64,000 bases of DNA from Dallia pectoralis (taxonomy: Eukaryota; Chordata; Actinopteri; Esociformes; Umbridae): positions 7,094,215 to 7,158,214 of the forward strand of contig CM055754.1 in assembly GCA_029465975.1 (NCBI GenBank), read 5' to 3'. This document shows positions 1 to 10,905 of the stretch, one piece after another. Both the position numbers and the translations under genes were made by a program. Numbering within the stretch: the first letter of the stretch is position 1; each line of letters opens with the position of its first letter. The notes below the pieces were generated by a model that was not told the origin of the DNA, searched no databases, and was given only the letters and a program-made list of their open reading frames with translations.

Positions 1-1386
1 CTTGTGACATCATAAGTGAACCATATGACATTGTAGGTGAGCCATGTGACATCGTAAGTGAACCATGTGACATTGTAAGTGAACCATGTGACATTGTAAG
101 TGAACCATGTGACATTGTAAGTGAACCATGTGAATTTGTAAGTGAACCATGTGACATTGTAAGTGAACCATGTGACATTGTAAGTGAACCATGTGACATT
201 GTAAGTGAACCATGTGACATTGTAAGTGAACCATGTGACATGGTAAGTGAAGCATGTGACATTGTAAGTGAACCATGTGACATTGTAAGTGAACCATGTG
301 ACATTGTAAGTGAACCATGTGACATTGTAAGTGAACCATGTGACATTGTAAGTGAACCATGTGACATTGTAAGTGAAGCATGTGACATGGTAAGTGAAGC
401 ATGTGACATTGTAAGTGAAGCATGTGACATTGTAAGTGAAGCATGTGACATCGTAAGTGAACCATGTGACATGGTAAGTGAAGCATGTGACATGGTAAGT
501 GAAGCATGTGACATGGTAAGTGAAGCATGTGACATGGTAAGTGAACCATGTGACATGGTAAGTGAACCATGTGACATTGTAAGTGAACCATGTGACATTG
601 TAAGTGAACCATGTGACATTGTAAGTGAACCATGTGACATTGTAAGTGAACCATGTGACATTGTAAGTGAACCATGTGACATTGTAAGTGAACCATGTGA
701 CATTGTAAGTGAACCATGTGACATTGTAAGTGAACCATGTGACATTGTAAGTGAACCATGTGACATTGTAAGTGAACCATGTGACATTGTAAGTGAACCA
801 TGTGACATTGTAAGTGAACCATGTGACATTGTAAGTGAACCATGTGACATCGTAAGTGAACCATGTGACATCGTAAGTGAACCATGTGACATCGTAAGTG
901 AACCATGTGACATCGTGAGTGAACCATGTGACATTGTAAGTGAACCATGTGACATTGTAAGTGAACCATGTGACATTGTAAGTGAACCATGTGACATTGT
1001 AAGTGAGGCATATGTGACATTGTAAGTGAACCATGTGACATTGTAAGTGAACCATGTGACATTGTAAGTGAACCATGTGACATTGTAAGTGAACCATGTG
1101 ACATTGTAAGTGAACCATGTGACATTGTAAGTGAACCATGTGACATTGTAAGTGAACCATGTGACATTGTAAGTGAACCATGTGACATCGTAAGTGAACC
1201 ATGTGACATCGTGAGTGAACCATGTGACATCGTGAGTGAACCATGTGACATCGTGAGTGAACCATGTGACATTGTAAGTGAACCATGTGACATTGTAAGT
1301 GAACCATGTGACATTGTAAGTGAACCATGTGACATTGTAAGTGAGGCATATGTGACATTGTGAAGCATGTCACATCGTAAGTGAGG
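1..1386. repeat. 21-bp satellite array, truncated by the window edge
   Basis: About 65 tandem copies of a 21-bp unit, approximately GTGACATTGTAAGTGAACCAT, start before base 1 and end near 1386. Variants carry CATCG or CATGG for CATTG, and AAGCAT for AACCAT. Because 21 is a multiple of three and the unit lacks stops in some frames, it yields long spurious reading frames on both strands, with heptapeptides such as CDIVSEP. A variant unit with GAGGCATAT occurs at about 1001 and 1339, after similar runs of CATCG units, which points to a longer-period duplication. No gene evidence accompanies the array. Confidence 0.95.
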
Positions 1387-3270
1387 CATCACATTTTGGA
1401 GAAGTATAATAACATTACCTCTGGGTTTGGTTTAAACAACTTTTTGTGTTCTTCTTCATCATCGCCAATCCCAATTTTGGAAGGACTGTTCAGAAGATTG
1501 ATAGTCTGCATGAGCAGGCGAATCTCAAAAGTCAAAGGTTTACAGATGTTTTGGAAATCATTTGGAAGTTCAGTAGGTATCTATCAGCGGCGTTAGGTAC
1601 CTGTCTCCACAGGGGGAACTTGTGCTAGCGTGCTTAACAATGAAACCCAATTACCGTTCTGGCTTAGACTACAAAAGTAGGCATATGATCAATCATGAGA
1701 AAATTGCATCCTCAGCCTCGTCTGGAAACTCCTGGAGAGGGAGCAGAGGAGGAAGTGTAATGGGCTGAGAAAACAAGGCTTATTGGGGAGATTTTTCTCC
1801 CCTTCCATGTCCTTGCCATGAAGGATTACCAGCACATGCCAGGCTAGACAGCCCCCTTGTTTTATTTCCCGGAAAACGATCGGAACAGCAATGCCGTTGG
1901 ACTGTTTTGAGAGATACTGCAAATGAGGACGACCATTTCTCATTTTAATCTTGTATATGCCGAGGAAAGACATATCTATCTCACTCTTATGTAACGTAAG
2001 CCGCATAACAGGATTTATATTGTCATTAGGAGGAAGATCCGACAGCAGGAAGGCCAGATAAAGGCTCGTGACGGAGACATTCCCAATCACCAGGCTTCAT
2101 TTTCTCCCTCCGTCTCCCTGGAGGCCTGGGTTGGGGCCCTCTGTAATGGTATCGTGAGACAGTCTCAGATCCGACTCAACACATTTAATGTGAATCAGCC
2201 GCATGTGAACTGATTTAATCCTTGAGGAGGCATTATTTCAGACGACAGTGCTGAGTAAACCAACCAAAAAGATGTTTTATGCAAAAAATAGGTTGTTTTT
2301 CCCGTTATTTAATTCATTTCTTTTTTATCAAAGTTAAGTAGACAATTAGGAGCATTTTGCTTCTCACACACCATCATCGGTGTATGAAGAAAGAATTTGT
2401 CTTAATAAAATGTATTGTGCTATTATTGCTGTATTTTATCAAGGAAAACAACTTTAATGGTTGTGTAGTCTTCATTGAATTCATGTTTTTTCTTAAATGT
2501 CTTACATTTTCTTTGCTTTACAAATACTGAAAGGACAACTCAGGCACATGGAAGACAAATTGTCATGTCTTCTGGCAAATAAGACAACACGGGAAAATCA
2601 ATGCAATCTTCCAACGTCTCACTGTAGAATGACAAAACATCCCTTCCGTTTGATTTCCCACATACAGATAGGAGAAGCTTAGACATATTATCTTGGATTT
2701 TTTCAACAGCTGTTATTAGTTTTCTTAATCTGTCTCCCAGATTCTTCACATTTTTGCGTCAGACCATTTCCTGTGAGTCACTCAGCAACATGTGACAGGA
2801 ATTTGAATCGGAGCGATGTCAGCCACCCTCTTCTCATTTGATCGACTTAATGACTTGACAATGAACCACAACTGACCCAAGTGTACAGTGGTTGATTGGC
2901 GGACTGCACTAAATACACAGCACAACACCACTGTGTGTTTGTGTCTATACCCAAATTGCATCAAACTTTATTCAAAAATCCCAAGTCATCAAGGTGTCAA
3001 CAGTAGATATTCTCCTTTCACTTTATCCTTCACTTTACCACACTTTCCCCTTGGTCGACCTTTGGTAGTCAGTTGTATGTCTGAGAGATTGCTTGGAAAG
3101 TGAGATTTGTTTCACACATAATTGGGTACAAGGAATGTTTTTTTGAACATCAATGCCCCCAAACTATTACATCACCGTGTTGTTTCAAGGGCAAGATCTG
3201 AAAAATTAATCTTTTTCTTATTTTTTGCCAGGCCTCCGTTTCCAGGCCACCATCTGATATTGCTCAGCAA
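1387..3270. other. No recognised gene
   Basis: A/T-rich, mostly unique-looking sequence. The longest open frame is a 133-codon minus-strand frame at 1689-2090, with no recognisable domain or splice context. I see no transposon ends or RNA gene. The block 1690-2110 looks less degenerate than its surroundings and could be conserved noncoding DNA, but this cannot be judged without alignment. Confidence 0.5.
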
Positions 3271-4030
3271 AGTTACTTCATTAGGTAACCATTTCAACTG
3301 CTCGTTAATGCAAATATCTAATCGGCCAATCACGCGGCAGCAACCTAATGCATTTAGACACATTTACATGGTCCAGACGATCTGCTGAAGTTCGATTCAA
3401 GCATCAAGATTGGGGAAGATCTGCGATTTAACTTTGGATGTGGTATGGTTGTTGTTGCCAGACGTGCAGGGTCGACTATTTTAGAAAGTGCTCATCAGGT
3501 CAGAGGGGAATGACCGGACTGGAACCAGGTCGAAACAGACAGGCTACAGCAGCAGAAGACCAGCTTAGTACGGAAAACTAAGTTTACAATTTGCACAAGC
3601 ACGCAAATTGGATAACAGACGATTGGAAAATGTTGCCTGATTCGATGAGTCTCGATTTATGTTTATGCTGCAAGATTCAGATTCAGGTAGCGTCTGGCTT
3701 TGGGGTAAACGACAAAAATGCACGGATCTAACCCTGCTGCCTCGTCTCAACGGTTCAGGCTATTGGTGGTGTGATGGTGTGGGGGATATTATCTTGTAAC
3801 ACTTCAGGCTACGCCTACCTGAGTATTGTTTCCGACTACGTCCGACCCTTTATGACCACCTATAACGGCCACAGGAGATTAGCATCATGAATGCGCAGCC
3901 GACAAATCTGCAGCAGCTGTGTGATGCTATAATGTCAATATGGACCAAAATGTCAGAGGAATTTTTTCATCATCTTGTTGAATCTATTCCACGGTTGTAC
4001 TGAAGGCAAAAAGGCTACTAGCAAGGCATA
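3271..4030 (+). mobile_element. Degenerate Tc1/mariner-type DNA transposon
   Basis: The left end (TTCATTAGGTAACC near 3278) resembles the terminus of a common teleost Tc1-like family. Conceptual translation of 3763-3960 in shifting frames gives GGVMVWGI, then YLSIVSDYVRPFMTT, then MNAQPTNLQQLCDAI and SIWTKMSEE, in the order expected for the C-terminal half of a Tc1 transposase. The stretch with the second and third catalytic residues is deleted or scrambled, and stops and frameshifts are frequent, so the copy is dead. A second copy of the same family lies inverted at 21512-22165. Confidence 0.75.
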
Positions 4031-4263
4031 ACAAACATTGATTGAGACTCGAGTTTGAGACTTCAGACTCAACTCGGACTCGTGAACGAGTGCTTGTTTG
4101 CTTGCCAAACTTGTGATAGTCGATTAACGTAATCATTTAAGTCCCGACAGGTTGCAAACAGGTAACCGTTTATTGTTGATCATTTAAGTTCCACTTTTAT
4201 TTAGTTAACGTCACACTGGGATTGAGAGTCTAAGGGGTGTGTTGACTTATTCTTTCTAAGCTG

Positions 4264-4545
4264 TCAGTTGTAGATGCAGTGCACATAACATGGCTGCGCT
4301 CTCCAGCAGCGATGTGACATTTGTCTCTCCTCTTCAAATGCAAGTTGACAAGGAGAGTGCCTCATAACGATTCTGTATGTTTCATATTTTTTTGCCCAGA
4401 CATCCTGCTTCACCTCAGCCCAAAGGTGCTCTATGGACTCAGCGTGCCAATGGAAAAAATGGAAGCTCCTGTAATGTTTTTTGGACCGGGCCAGAGAAAA
4501 TGCACGCTGTGTGCTACGGCGCATTGTTCTGCTGGATGTGTCCAT
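4264..4545 (-). pseudogene. Tc1-like transposase C-terminal remnant
   Basis: A minus-strand frame includes WHAESIEHLWAEVKQDVWAK, which matches the Tc1 transposase block around the last catalytic acid (family form NPIEHLW...VK). A second minus frame just upstream reads roughly QQNNAP.HTA, the block preceding it in Tc1 enzymes. The two blocks are in different frames and the catalytic region is altered, so this is a relic. It is distinct in sequence from the 3271-4030 element and probably belongs to another Tc1 subfamily. Confidence 0.55.
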
Positions 4546-5199
4546 TTGAATAAGGATACACTCCTGCTCTCCAGCCTGCCTGCTCTCAGGCCGAGAGAGT
4601 TAACTGTTGGCTCCCAGTTGTTGTGGCGCACGTGCCTGCTGTCACCTAGCTAGCCTTAGTTTGAGGTTTGTACTTACAAAATAACTTGCCTAAATTCCTA
4701 GATCTTTACATTTGACCAACAAGCTATCTATCCGACTCTTCACCGCGACCTCCCTGGAGCTCTATTAACGAGAAGATAGTGAGGCAATCAGAGATTACGA
4801 GGTAGACCATAGCATCAGCCTGGAAATTAGCTAGAAAGAGTAATTGTCTCTGGCCCCATGCCAGCTAGTTGGACGAGATCTCCAGCAGACTTTCACAACT
4901 CAATCGCTGCCTGAAGACAGAGTTTTGTAGATAATTGGCCCTGGTTTTGGGACTGTCCCAGGAACAGGGTCAAGCCTGACCTGCTGAAGAGTGACAGACT
5001 CCATCCTAGCTGGAGTGGTGCTCTTCTTTGGTCTAGGAATATAGACAGGAGTCTCATTCCTAAAGCCTTAACATGAGATGCAGGTCAGGTCTGTTAGCCA
5101 GCCTGCTAGACTAGTGGAATCTCTCAATAGCATAGCCAGACTAGTTATCAAAGCCTTCACCATTGCCACAGTGATTCAAACTAGGCCGAATAAATTAAA

Positions 5200-6510
5200 A
5201 CAAGGTAGTGTTAATTAGATCAACCTTAGATGAAGAGGCTTCTTTTTGTCCAGTCATGAACATAAGTGAAATTAATATCTTGTATCTTAAAATAGGTCCC
5301 CTCAATATTAGATCTCCTGTCTCAAAGGCAATTACAGTTGATGAAATAATCACTGATTATATATTATATGTAATTGGCCTATGTGGAACCAGGCTCAAGC
5401 CTGTTAAATGTATCACTTTGAATGAGGCCTCTCCTCTTGGTTACACCAGTGATCATATTTCCTGTGCAACACGTCAAGGAGTGGTTGTTGCTAATATTTA
5501 TGCTACACAATAGACATTTTCACTAAAACATATTACTGGGTTTCAGTGTTTTGACATTTTACTCATGAGAGCAAACCAGGATAATAAATAGTTTTTGATA
5601 GCTACTATTTACAGGCCTCCCAGCCTAATACACAATGTTCCTCGGTGAGTTGTCCAGAATTCTTGTCCAACGTTGTAGTCTTGGCAGATTCAATTTTCGG
5701 TGATTTCAATATCCATATGGAGAAAAACAATGACCCTCTTCAAAGTGCTTGTGAAGCCATAAATGAATCTGTGGGTTTTGTCTCAAGACCTATGCATTGT
5801 CAAAATCATAACATTGATTTAGTGTGTCACAGGGAATGTATATACTTGATCTAAATCTCTTCAGAATCCTGGTTTGTCAGACCATTGTCTTTTCACATTT
5901 ACCGTCACAACAGGTGGGACTTTTGCGCCCCAGGTAGGGATATTAAATCTACGACTTCTAAAATATTTTTTAAAGCACTCCCAAGCTCCCTCAGCCTGCT
6001 CAACATTGATAGAGTTTATACATCTGTATATCTGTAAATAATCTAATAGAGGATTAAAATCGAACAGTGCGTAAGATTAACTAATACTGTTGCACTCTAA
6101 AAACAAAAGCAATACCCAACAAGAAACATGCTCCCCTGCGCACAGATGCTACTAGAGCATGTATGCAAGCCTCCAGAAAATTTGAGCGAAAGTGGCGTTC
6201 CACCAAGTTGGAAGTATTTAGACAAGCCTGGATAGATAGCACGGTGCAATATCAAAAAGCAAATACACAATCTGCCTATTTCTCCAGTTTGATTGGGGCA
6301 AACATGAGTAAAGAGTTACCTGTGCTTCGATCACCAATTTTGAACATAATAAATTGCTCCATATCCTCCGGTTCTCTGCAAACCTCACTAAAAGTGGCAG
6401 AAATGTAGTCTCAGTAAAAAAATACTCAAACCTCGCTCCGGATATATTAAAGAATTATTGACCAATATTGAACCTTATGTTTCTCTTAAAAATCGTAGAA
6501 AAATCTGTTT
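5200..6510 (+). pseudogene. Degenerate L2/CR1-like LINE (endonuclease part)
   Basis: Successive plus-strand frames hold the expected N-terminal blocks of a vertebrate non-LTR retrotransposon. At 5295-5500, GPLNIRSP, a long gap, then LNEASPLGYT resemble the first endonuclease motifs. At 5696-5830, FGDFNIHM and HNIDLVCH resemble the GDFN and LDLV motifs. At about 5870, SDHCLFTFTV matches the SDH motif of AP endonucleases. At 6163-6300, RKFERKWRSTKLEVFRQAW matches the linker between endonuclease and reverse transcriptase. Stops and frameshifts separate every block and the reverse transcriptase is not visible downstream. The clade call (L2/CR1/Rex1-like) is from motif resemblance only. Confidence 0.7.
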
Positions 6511-7600
6511 CACTACAACTCACTGCCTTCCTGAAGACAAATACTATTTATTAAACGCTCTATTCCGGTATCAAACCTTTTATTGGTTTTGGTTAAAGGA
6601 AGAAACCTAAGAGGACTCGGAAGACTGAACATTATAAAAGTCAAATGCATAACCAGATGGAGAAGGTCAGAGACAATATGGTGTGAAAGCATTGTTAGGA
6701 TTTAACAAGGACACCTAAGCATACGTTTCAGACTGGCCCTGGTTGCCCATCACATAACCGAATATACTTAAATTCAATCAATCAAATGTATTTTATTGGG
6801 CCCATTTTATTTCTGCAATTATGAAGAAGTGTTTGTACATACCGACCCATACAGACCCAGTTCAGGAACCCCCAAAAAGCTATCAACTTTGTTAAGTTGA
6901 TGCACAGTTTGTAGAAGAACACTCCCTAGTCCCTTGAACATAAGTAATTGTAGCGTGATAATTAGGGACTGAGGTCGCGAGGTTTGGCAGATCTGGAGAC
7001 ACTATTTCCAGATGAACTTGGAGATGACCTCCCCCTGGTCTGGGTTGGACTGCAGTCGTCCCGGTGGAGCACGTAACCACCAGACTGAACTTAGTTCTAA
7101 AAAGAAATGTGACCAAGACGGAAGGCATAACAAGTATTGCCCTGAGGGGTTTGTGGGGGTGGCGTAGTAGCTAAAATCAGGACACTATCACCAGACCCGA
7201 GTCCCATGGCACAACAATATAGCAGCGTAAAACTTTGGGCTGAGACATGGGACCAAAAGAGATTAACTCAAACCACAACAATCCTGAAGGGGGGGGGGAG
7301 TATATCCAGGAGAGTTAACTCCTATTGCACAAGGAATGGCAAGGGAGAACTAGAGCAAGCCAGTGACCAGCAAGCCCTTAGTTACAGTAGAGAGAGGGCA
7401 TCTCAGTGTAGATGAGAACCCGTCAGGCAAAAACAGCAAGGTCGGCTTGTAAGTACAGAGCCTTTATATTCACCTTTACACCCCTGGGCCAGACAACACT
7501 TAATCAAAGAACTTTCTAAAGATTTGTCATTTTAGCAAACACTTAAAGGTTATGACTGAGTCTGAGTCTCTCCCTTTAAACGGCATATCATTCCACAGTA
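6511..7600. other. No recognised gene
   Basis: Short open frames only. A segment near 7150-7200 (GGGGTGGCGTAGTAGC followed by GACCCGAGTCCC) faintly resembles a tRNA-derived SINE head but is too diverged to call. A run of nine or ten G lies near 7290. No coding domain was found. Confidence 0.45.
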
Positions 7601-7605
7601 GTAGA

Positions 7606-9087
7606 TCCTGGGATGGGTATCGAGACCCGGGTTCTATTAAGGAACAGGTTTCAGATTTCTCGAAAATGAATAGGGTCAGAGCTTATCGATATCGCAATCG
7701 AATACCACTGGGTTGTGTAATGAAATGTTATGTATCGAGTCACAAGAGTCATTTTGATCAAATCCCTGGTACACAAACATACTTTGATTGTCTTAGAACG
7801 TTTTTGAATTCAATTGAATTGCCTGCGAACCGCATTTGAACTTAACGAAGAATTGAATTGCCTCACGCTGCCATTCGCTTCCCTTTCTCATCGGGTTGCT
7901 TGCTAAGATGGCTGAACGAGCTAAACGGTCAATTGTTTGGCAACATTTCAAGAAAGCCAAAGATAAGGAGGGTGCTGAAGTGTAATTTATGTTGAAATAT
8001 ACTTTCTTGTAAGAAATTAACAACCTAAATGTTGCGAATCAGTTACAGGGAAAGTGCAGTACCTTTGATTTTCTTTTATTATTATTTTATTGACATGGTA
8101 GTGCTTAGCATTAACACGCTACTAACATTACTAAGTTATTATGGTAAATAGTGTTTAGAAATCATGTTTACACGAAGTGTGACATTGTCGCGTTGATGCT
8201 GCTGATATATATGTTTAAATTCATTCATCTAGATTGTGGTCAGCTCAAGTTCAACCCCAGCCCGTGAGTCCAGAGCTCCACCTGCCTGTCGTACACCAAA
8301 CTCCCTTCACCCTGGCTGCCAGGAGGATGCCATCTGATAAACTGGAGGATTGTCACAGGGCTGTCCCAAAGTTTATCGTGAAGGGGTTACATCCCTTTGC
8401 AACAGTTGAGTCACCATGGTTTAGGGAGATGCCCAACGCTCTCAATCTGCGTTCCCCCCTCCCTGCAGACTGTCTGTCCAACACCCTAAGCCCTGCATGG
8501 TAGGAGGTGTATGTATGTATGAGTGGCAGCTATTTCAGCCAATGCTAAAGAAGCAGAAGAGGTCCCATTCCCAGACCTCAAGGAGGACAGTTTTGCAACC
8601 CAGTAGGAGGCAGATTATGGTGATGATGACACACTGATCTCAGAGGAAGTTGAGAATCCTCCGTTTGCCGTTTCACTGCAGTCACTCCTCTACAGCCTAA
8701 GACCGCTTTGGAGGAACTGTTTGCTGAGGAGGAGAGAAAGTCACTGACCATCCAGCCGAACGACTTGACCAGCATCCAAAGAGTCAGTCAAGAGATCCAG
8801 AACTACAGAGGCCTGCCTCCCATCACTATGGCGAAAGAGAGACAGCCTGCCCCCGCTGGCTGGACTCTTACACAGCTACCTTTGTGCTCAAGCCTCCTCA
8901 ACCCCTTCAGAGAGGGTGTTTTTTCACTGCTGAGAAAACCATCAGCCAGGAGCGATCTAGGATAATGCCTGACAAGGCACACATGCTCATTTTCTGCAGA
9001 AAAATCCCCGTTAAGAAGAGCTGTGGATTATTTGTGTCTTTGTTGTGTCATGCAATCAATGCAAACAAATATTAAAAGATCCAAGGG
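7606..9087 (+). mobile_element. Degenerate hAT (ZBED-like) DNA transposon
   Basis: The left end (CTGGGATGGGTATCGAGACCC) resembles the terminus of common teleost hAT elements. At 7908 a frame starts MAERAKRSIVWQHFKKAKD. One frame over, KCNLC follows at about 7978, together forming a broken BED zinc finger. At 8234-8420 the residues KFIVKGLHPFATVESPWFREM match the family's central region. At 8700-9060, two overlapping frames give IQNYRGLPPI, then TISQERSRIMPDKAHMLIF, the hAT C-terminal dimerisation block. Most of the catalytic core is missing and several frameshifts are present, so it is inactive. Confidence 0.75.
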
Positions 9088-9092
9088 GGAAA

Positions 9093-9452
9093 TGTCCCGA
9101 GTGGTGAACGCTAGAAACCCTTTCGGGGTGTTTAGAGGGAGGCACTCATTAGTTCCGGTTGGTTAGTTTCATCGGGTACACCTGGTTTCAGTTGGCTAAT
9201 CAGCGGGGCTATTTAGGTTGCTTGTTTAGGTTGCACTTTGTTTAACATTACACGTTTCAGATTTGGCGAGTGTTTATGTCTAGTGCTATCTATTTTGAGT
9301 CTTAGTAAGTCGCTTAATAGCGCATTTGTATTTCATTACAGTCTGTAGTCTTTTCTGTTCGTTTTTTTTTTTTGTATGTTAAATAAATACCACGAACGCA
9401 TTCGAGCTCTGCAGGTGGCTTCTTCCACACACCACACCGATGAGTCGTAACA
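9093..9452 (+). mobile_element. Solo LTR, 360 bp, with 5-bp target duplication
   Basis: The segment starts TGTCCCGAGTGG and ends GAGTCGTAACA, so it has TG...CA ends. GGAAA directly precedes it (9088-9092) and follows it (9453-9457). A poly-T run and an AATAAA-like site (TTAAATAAATACC near 9380) fit R/U5. The start resembles the LTRs at 28585 and 63646. No internal retroelement sequence adjoins it, so it is a solo LTR left by recombination, inserted at the edge of the hAT relic. Confidence 0.8.
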
Positions 9453-9457
9453 GGAAA

Positions 9458-10764
9458 TATCTGTTATGATTGAATCTGAGCGCACAAAACACCAATAATA
9501 ATGGCCAGCACATTGTATTGTTTTACTCATTTACATTTAATGACATTTGGTTAATTAACACCAAACGTTTCAAAATGATGTGAGTATTTTCAGATAACTT
9601 CATTCGAATGTAAGTGTCAGCATTAGCCGACGACAAAATGTAGCAGAGGAAAAAAAAGTATTCAAAGGAATAATCTGAATAGGTAGACAAAGGCAAGCTA
9701 TTGACTTGTTTAAAGGCTTGTTATTTCTAGTTCCTGTGCACTAGCTGGTTTGGTTGAGTTACACTGCCTTGCATAACAATATAAAAATTACTAAAATGTC
9801 ATGCTACAAAAAAGCATAATTTAGCTTGGGGGCCAGAGCGTTGGGGTTAACGGACTCGTGACATTTAAATTAGTGAATCATGTTCTTTCATTTTTACACC
9901 CAGTCATAGTTTACCATCATTCATTTTCCCCAACGAGTGCCTGAAAAAATACATTTACAAGGATTCAGTCAAGGTCTAAATGGACATAAACATTTAAATG
10001 CTTGTTCGCTAGATTCTGAATTTATTAAGAACTGCATGCAGTTTATAGCTTGGAATCCTCCGGCAAAAATGGCTTGGTACTCAACTGATATTTTCACGCT
10101 TTCTCTTGCACGCTAAGCATCCGAGTCTTAAGAAGCGTTCGCGTCTTGAATATCTGGGTCCTATTTCCCAGATGCCATGTAGCATAAACATCTTTATCCT
10201 GACATCAGCATGTAAATTAATGATTTATTAGTAGCACGTTACACATAGCTGTAACATGGAAAACACAGATTGCACACGAAACTGTGAATAAACACGTCAA
10301 CAAACACATTGTTTACATACTGTTTACTGTTAAATTAACATTTGCTGCCAGCATATAAGGGGTGTGCAGTACACAACGAGTTGTAACAGTTAATCCGATA
10401 TGGATGGAAATACCCTTAAAGATGACCATCCACACTGTATCCCAATATACAATACAATGTAACGTTTCAAATACTAAGTGACAAAAATGAATACAACAAG
10501 GTGTCACTGTTCAAATAAACGTGGAATTCGCTGTAGATGCTTGTCGTCGAGAAAACTGCCACCCGAAATGTGCTATTATGCTAGGATGCGTATCTCTGAC
10601 AGAATCGAGTCATTTCAGACACCCTCTGTTATTTTTTTTGCTTTTATTCAGCTTCTCCAAATAGGAAATTATTCAGAGACGCTGTGTCTTCGTTTCACAT
10701 CAGAGCGCTTGATTTCGATTGCAAATGGGACTGTCTTACATTTTGTGGTTGTAATATAATATCT
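9458..10764. other. No recognised gene
   Basis: A/T-rich sequence with only short, unconvincing open frames. No repeat family or RNA gene was recognised. Confidence 0.45.
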
Positions 10765-10905
10765 CCTTTTTTTCTAGCACCGTGTTCTTATACAGATTGA
10801 CTTACAGTTGTAAGTGTGTACCTTACTGCCCTCGTCCCCTATGGAATTTAAACCCACAACCTCTGGCATTTGCAAGCACCCTGCTCAACAAACTGTCAAC
10901 AATCA
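10765..10905 (-). mobile_element. tRNA-derived SINE relic
   Basis: Read on the minus strand, the block contains TTGAGCAGGGTGCTTGC, then GGTTGTGGGTTTAAATTCC, a pol III B-box-like segment. It continues into ACAACTGTAAGTCAATCTG and TATAAGAAC. This order and wording closely resemble a SINE abundant in salmonid and pike genomes, which continues into a diagnostic 'taagtcgctctggataagag' body. The copy is diverged and has no clear A-rich tail. It is a relic, not a functional tRNA gene. Confidence 0.65.

Noticed and set aside
1..1386. Regular repeats as a CRISPR array
   Set aside because: Units are contiguous with no unique spacers, and the host is a vertebrate.
10..1392. 460-codon minus and 261-codon plus open frames at the window start
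   Set aside because: They are translations of the 21-bp satellite with no unique flanking protein sequence.
1689..2090. 133-codon minus-strand frame as a gene
   Set aside because: No domain, codon-use signal or convincing splice sites were seen. Length alone is not evidence here.
10765..10905. B-box-containing block as a tRNA gene
   Set aside because: No cloverleaf can be formed. The conserved non-tRNA body after the B box marks it as a SINE.
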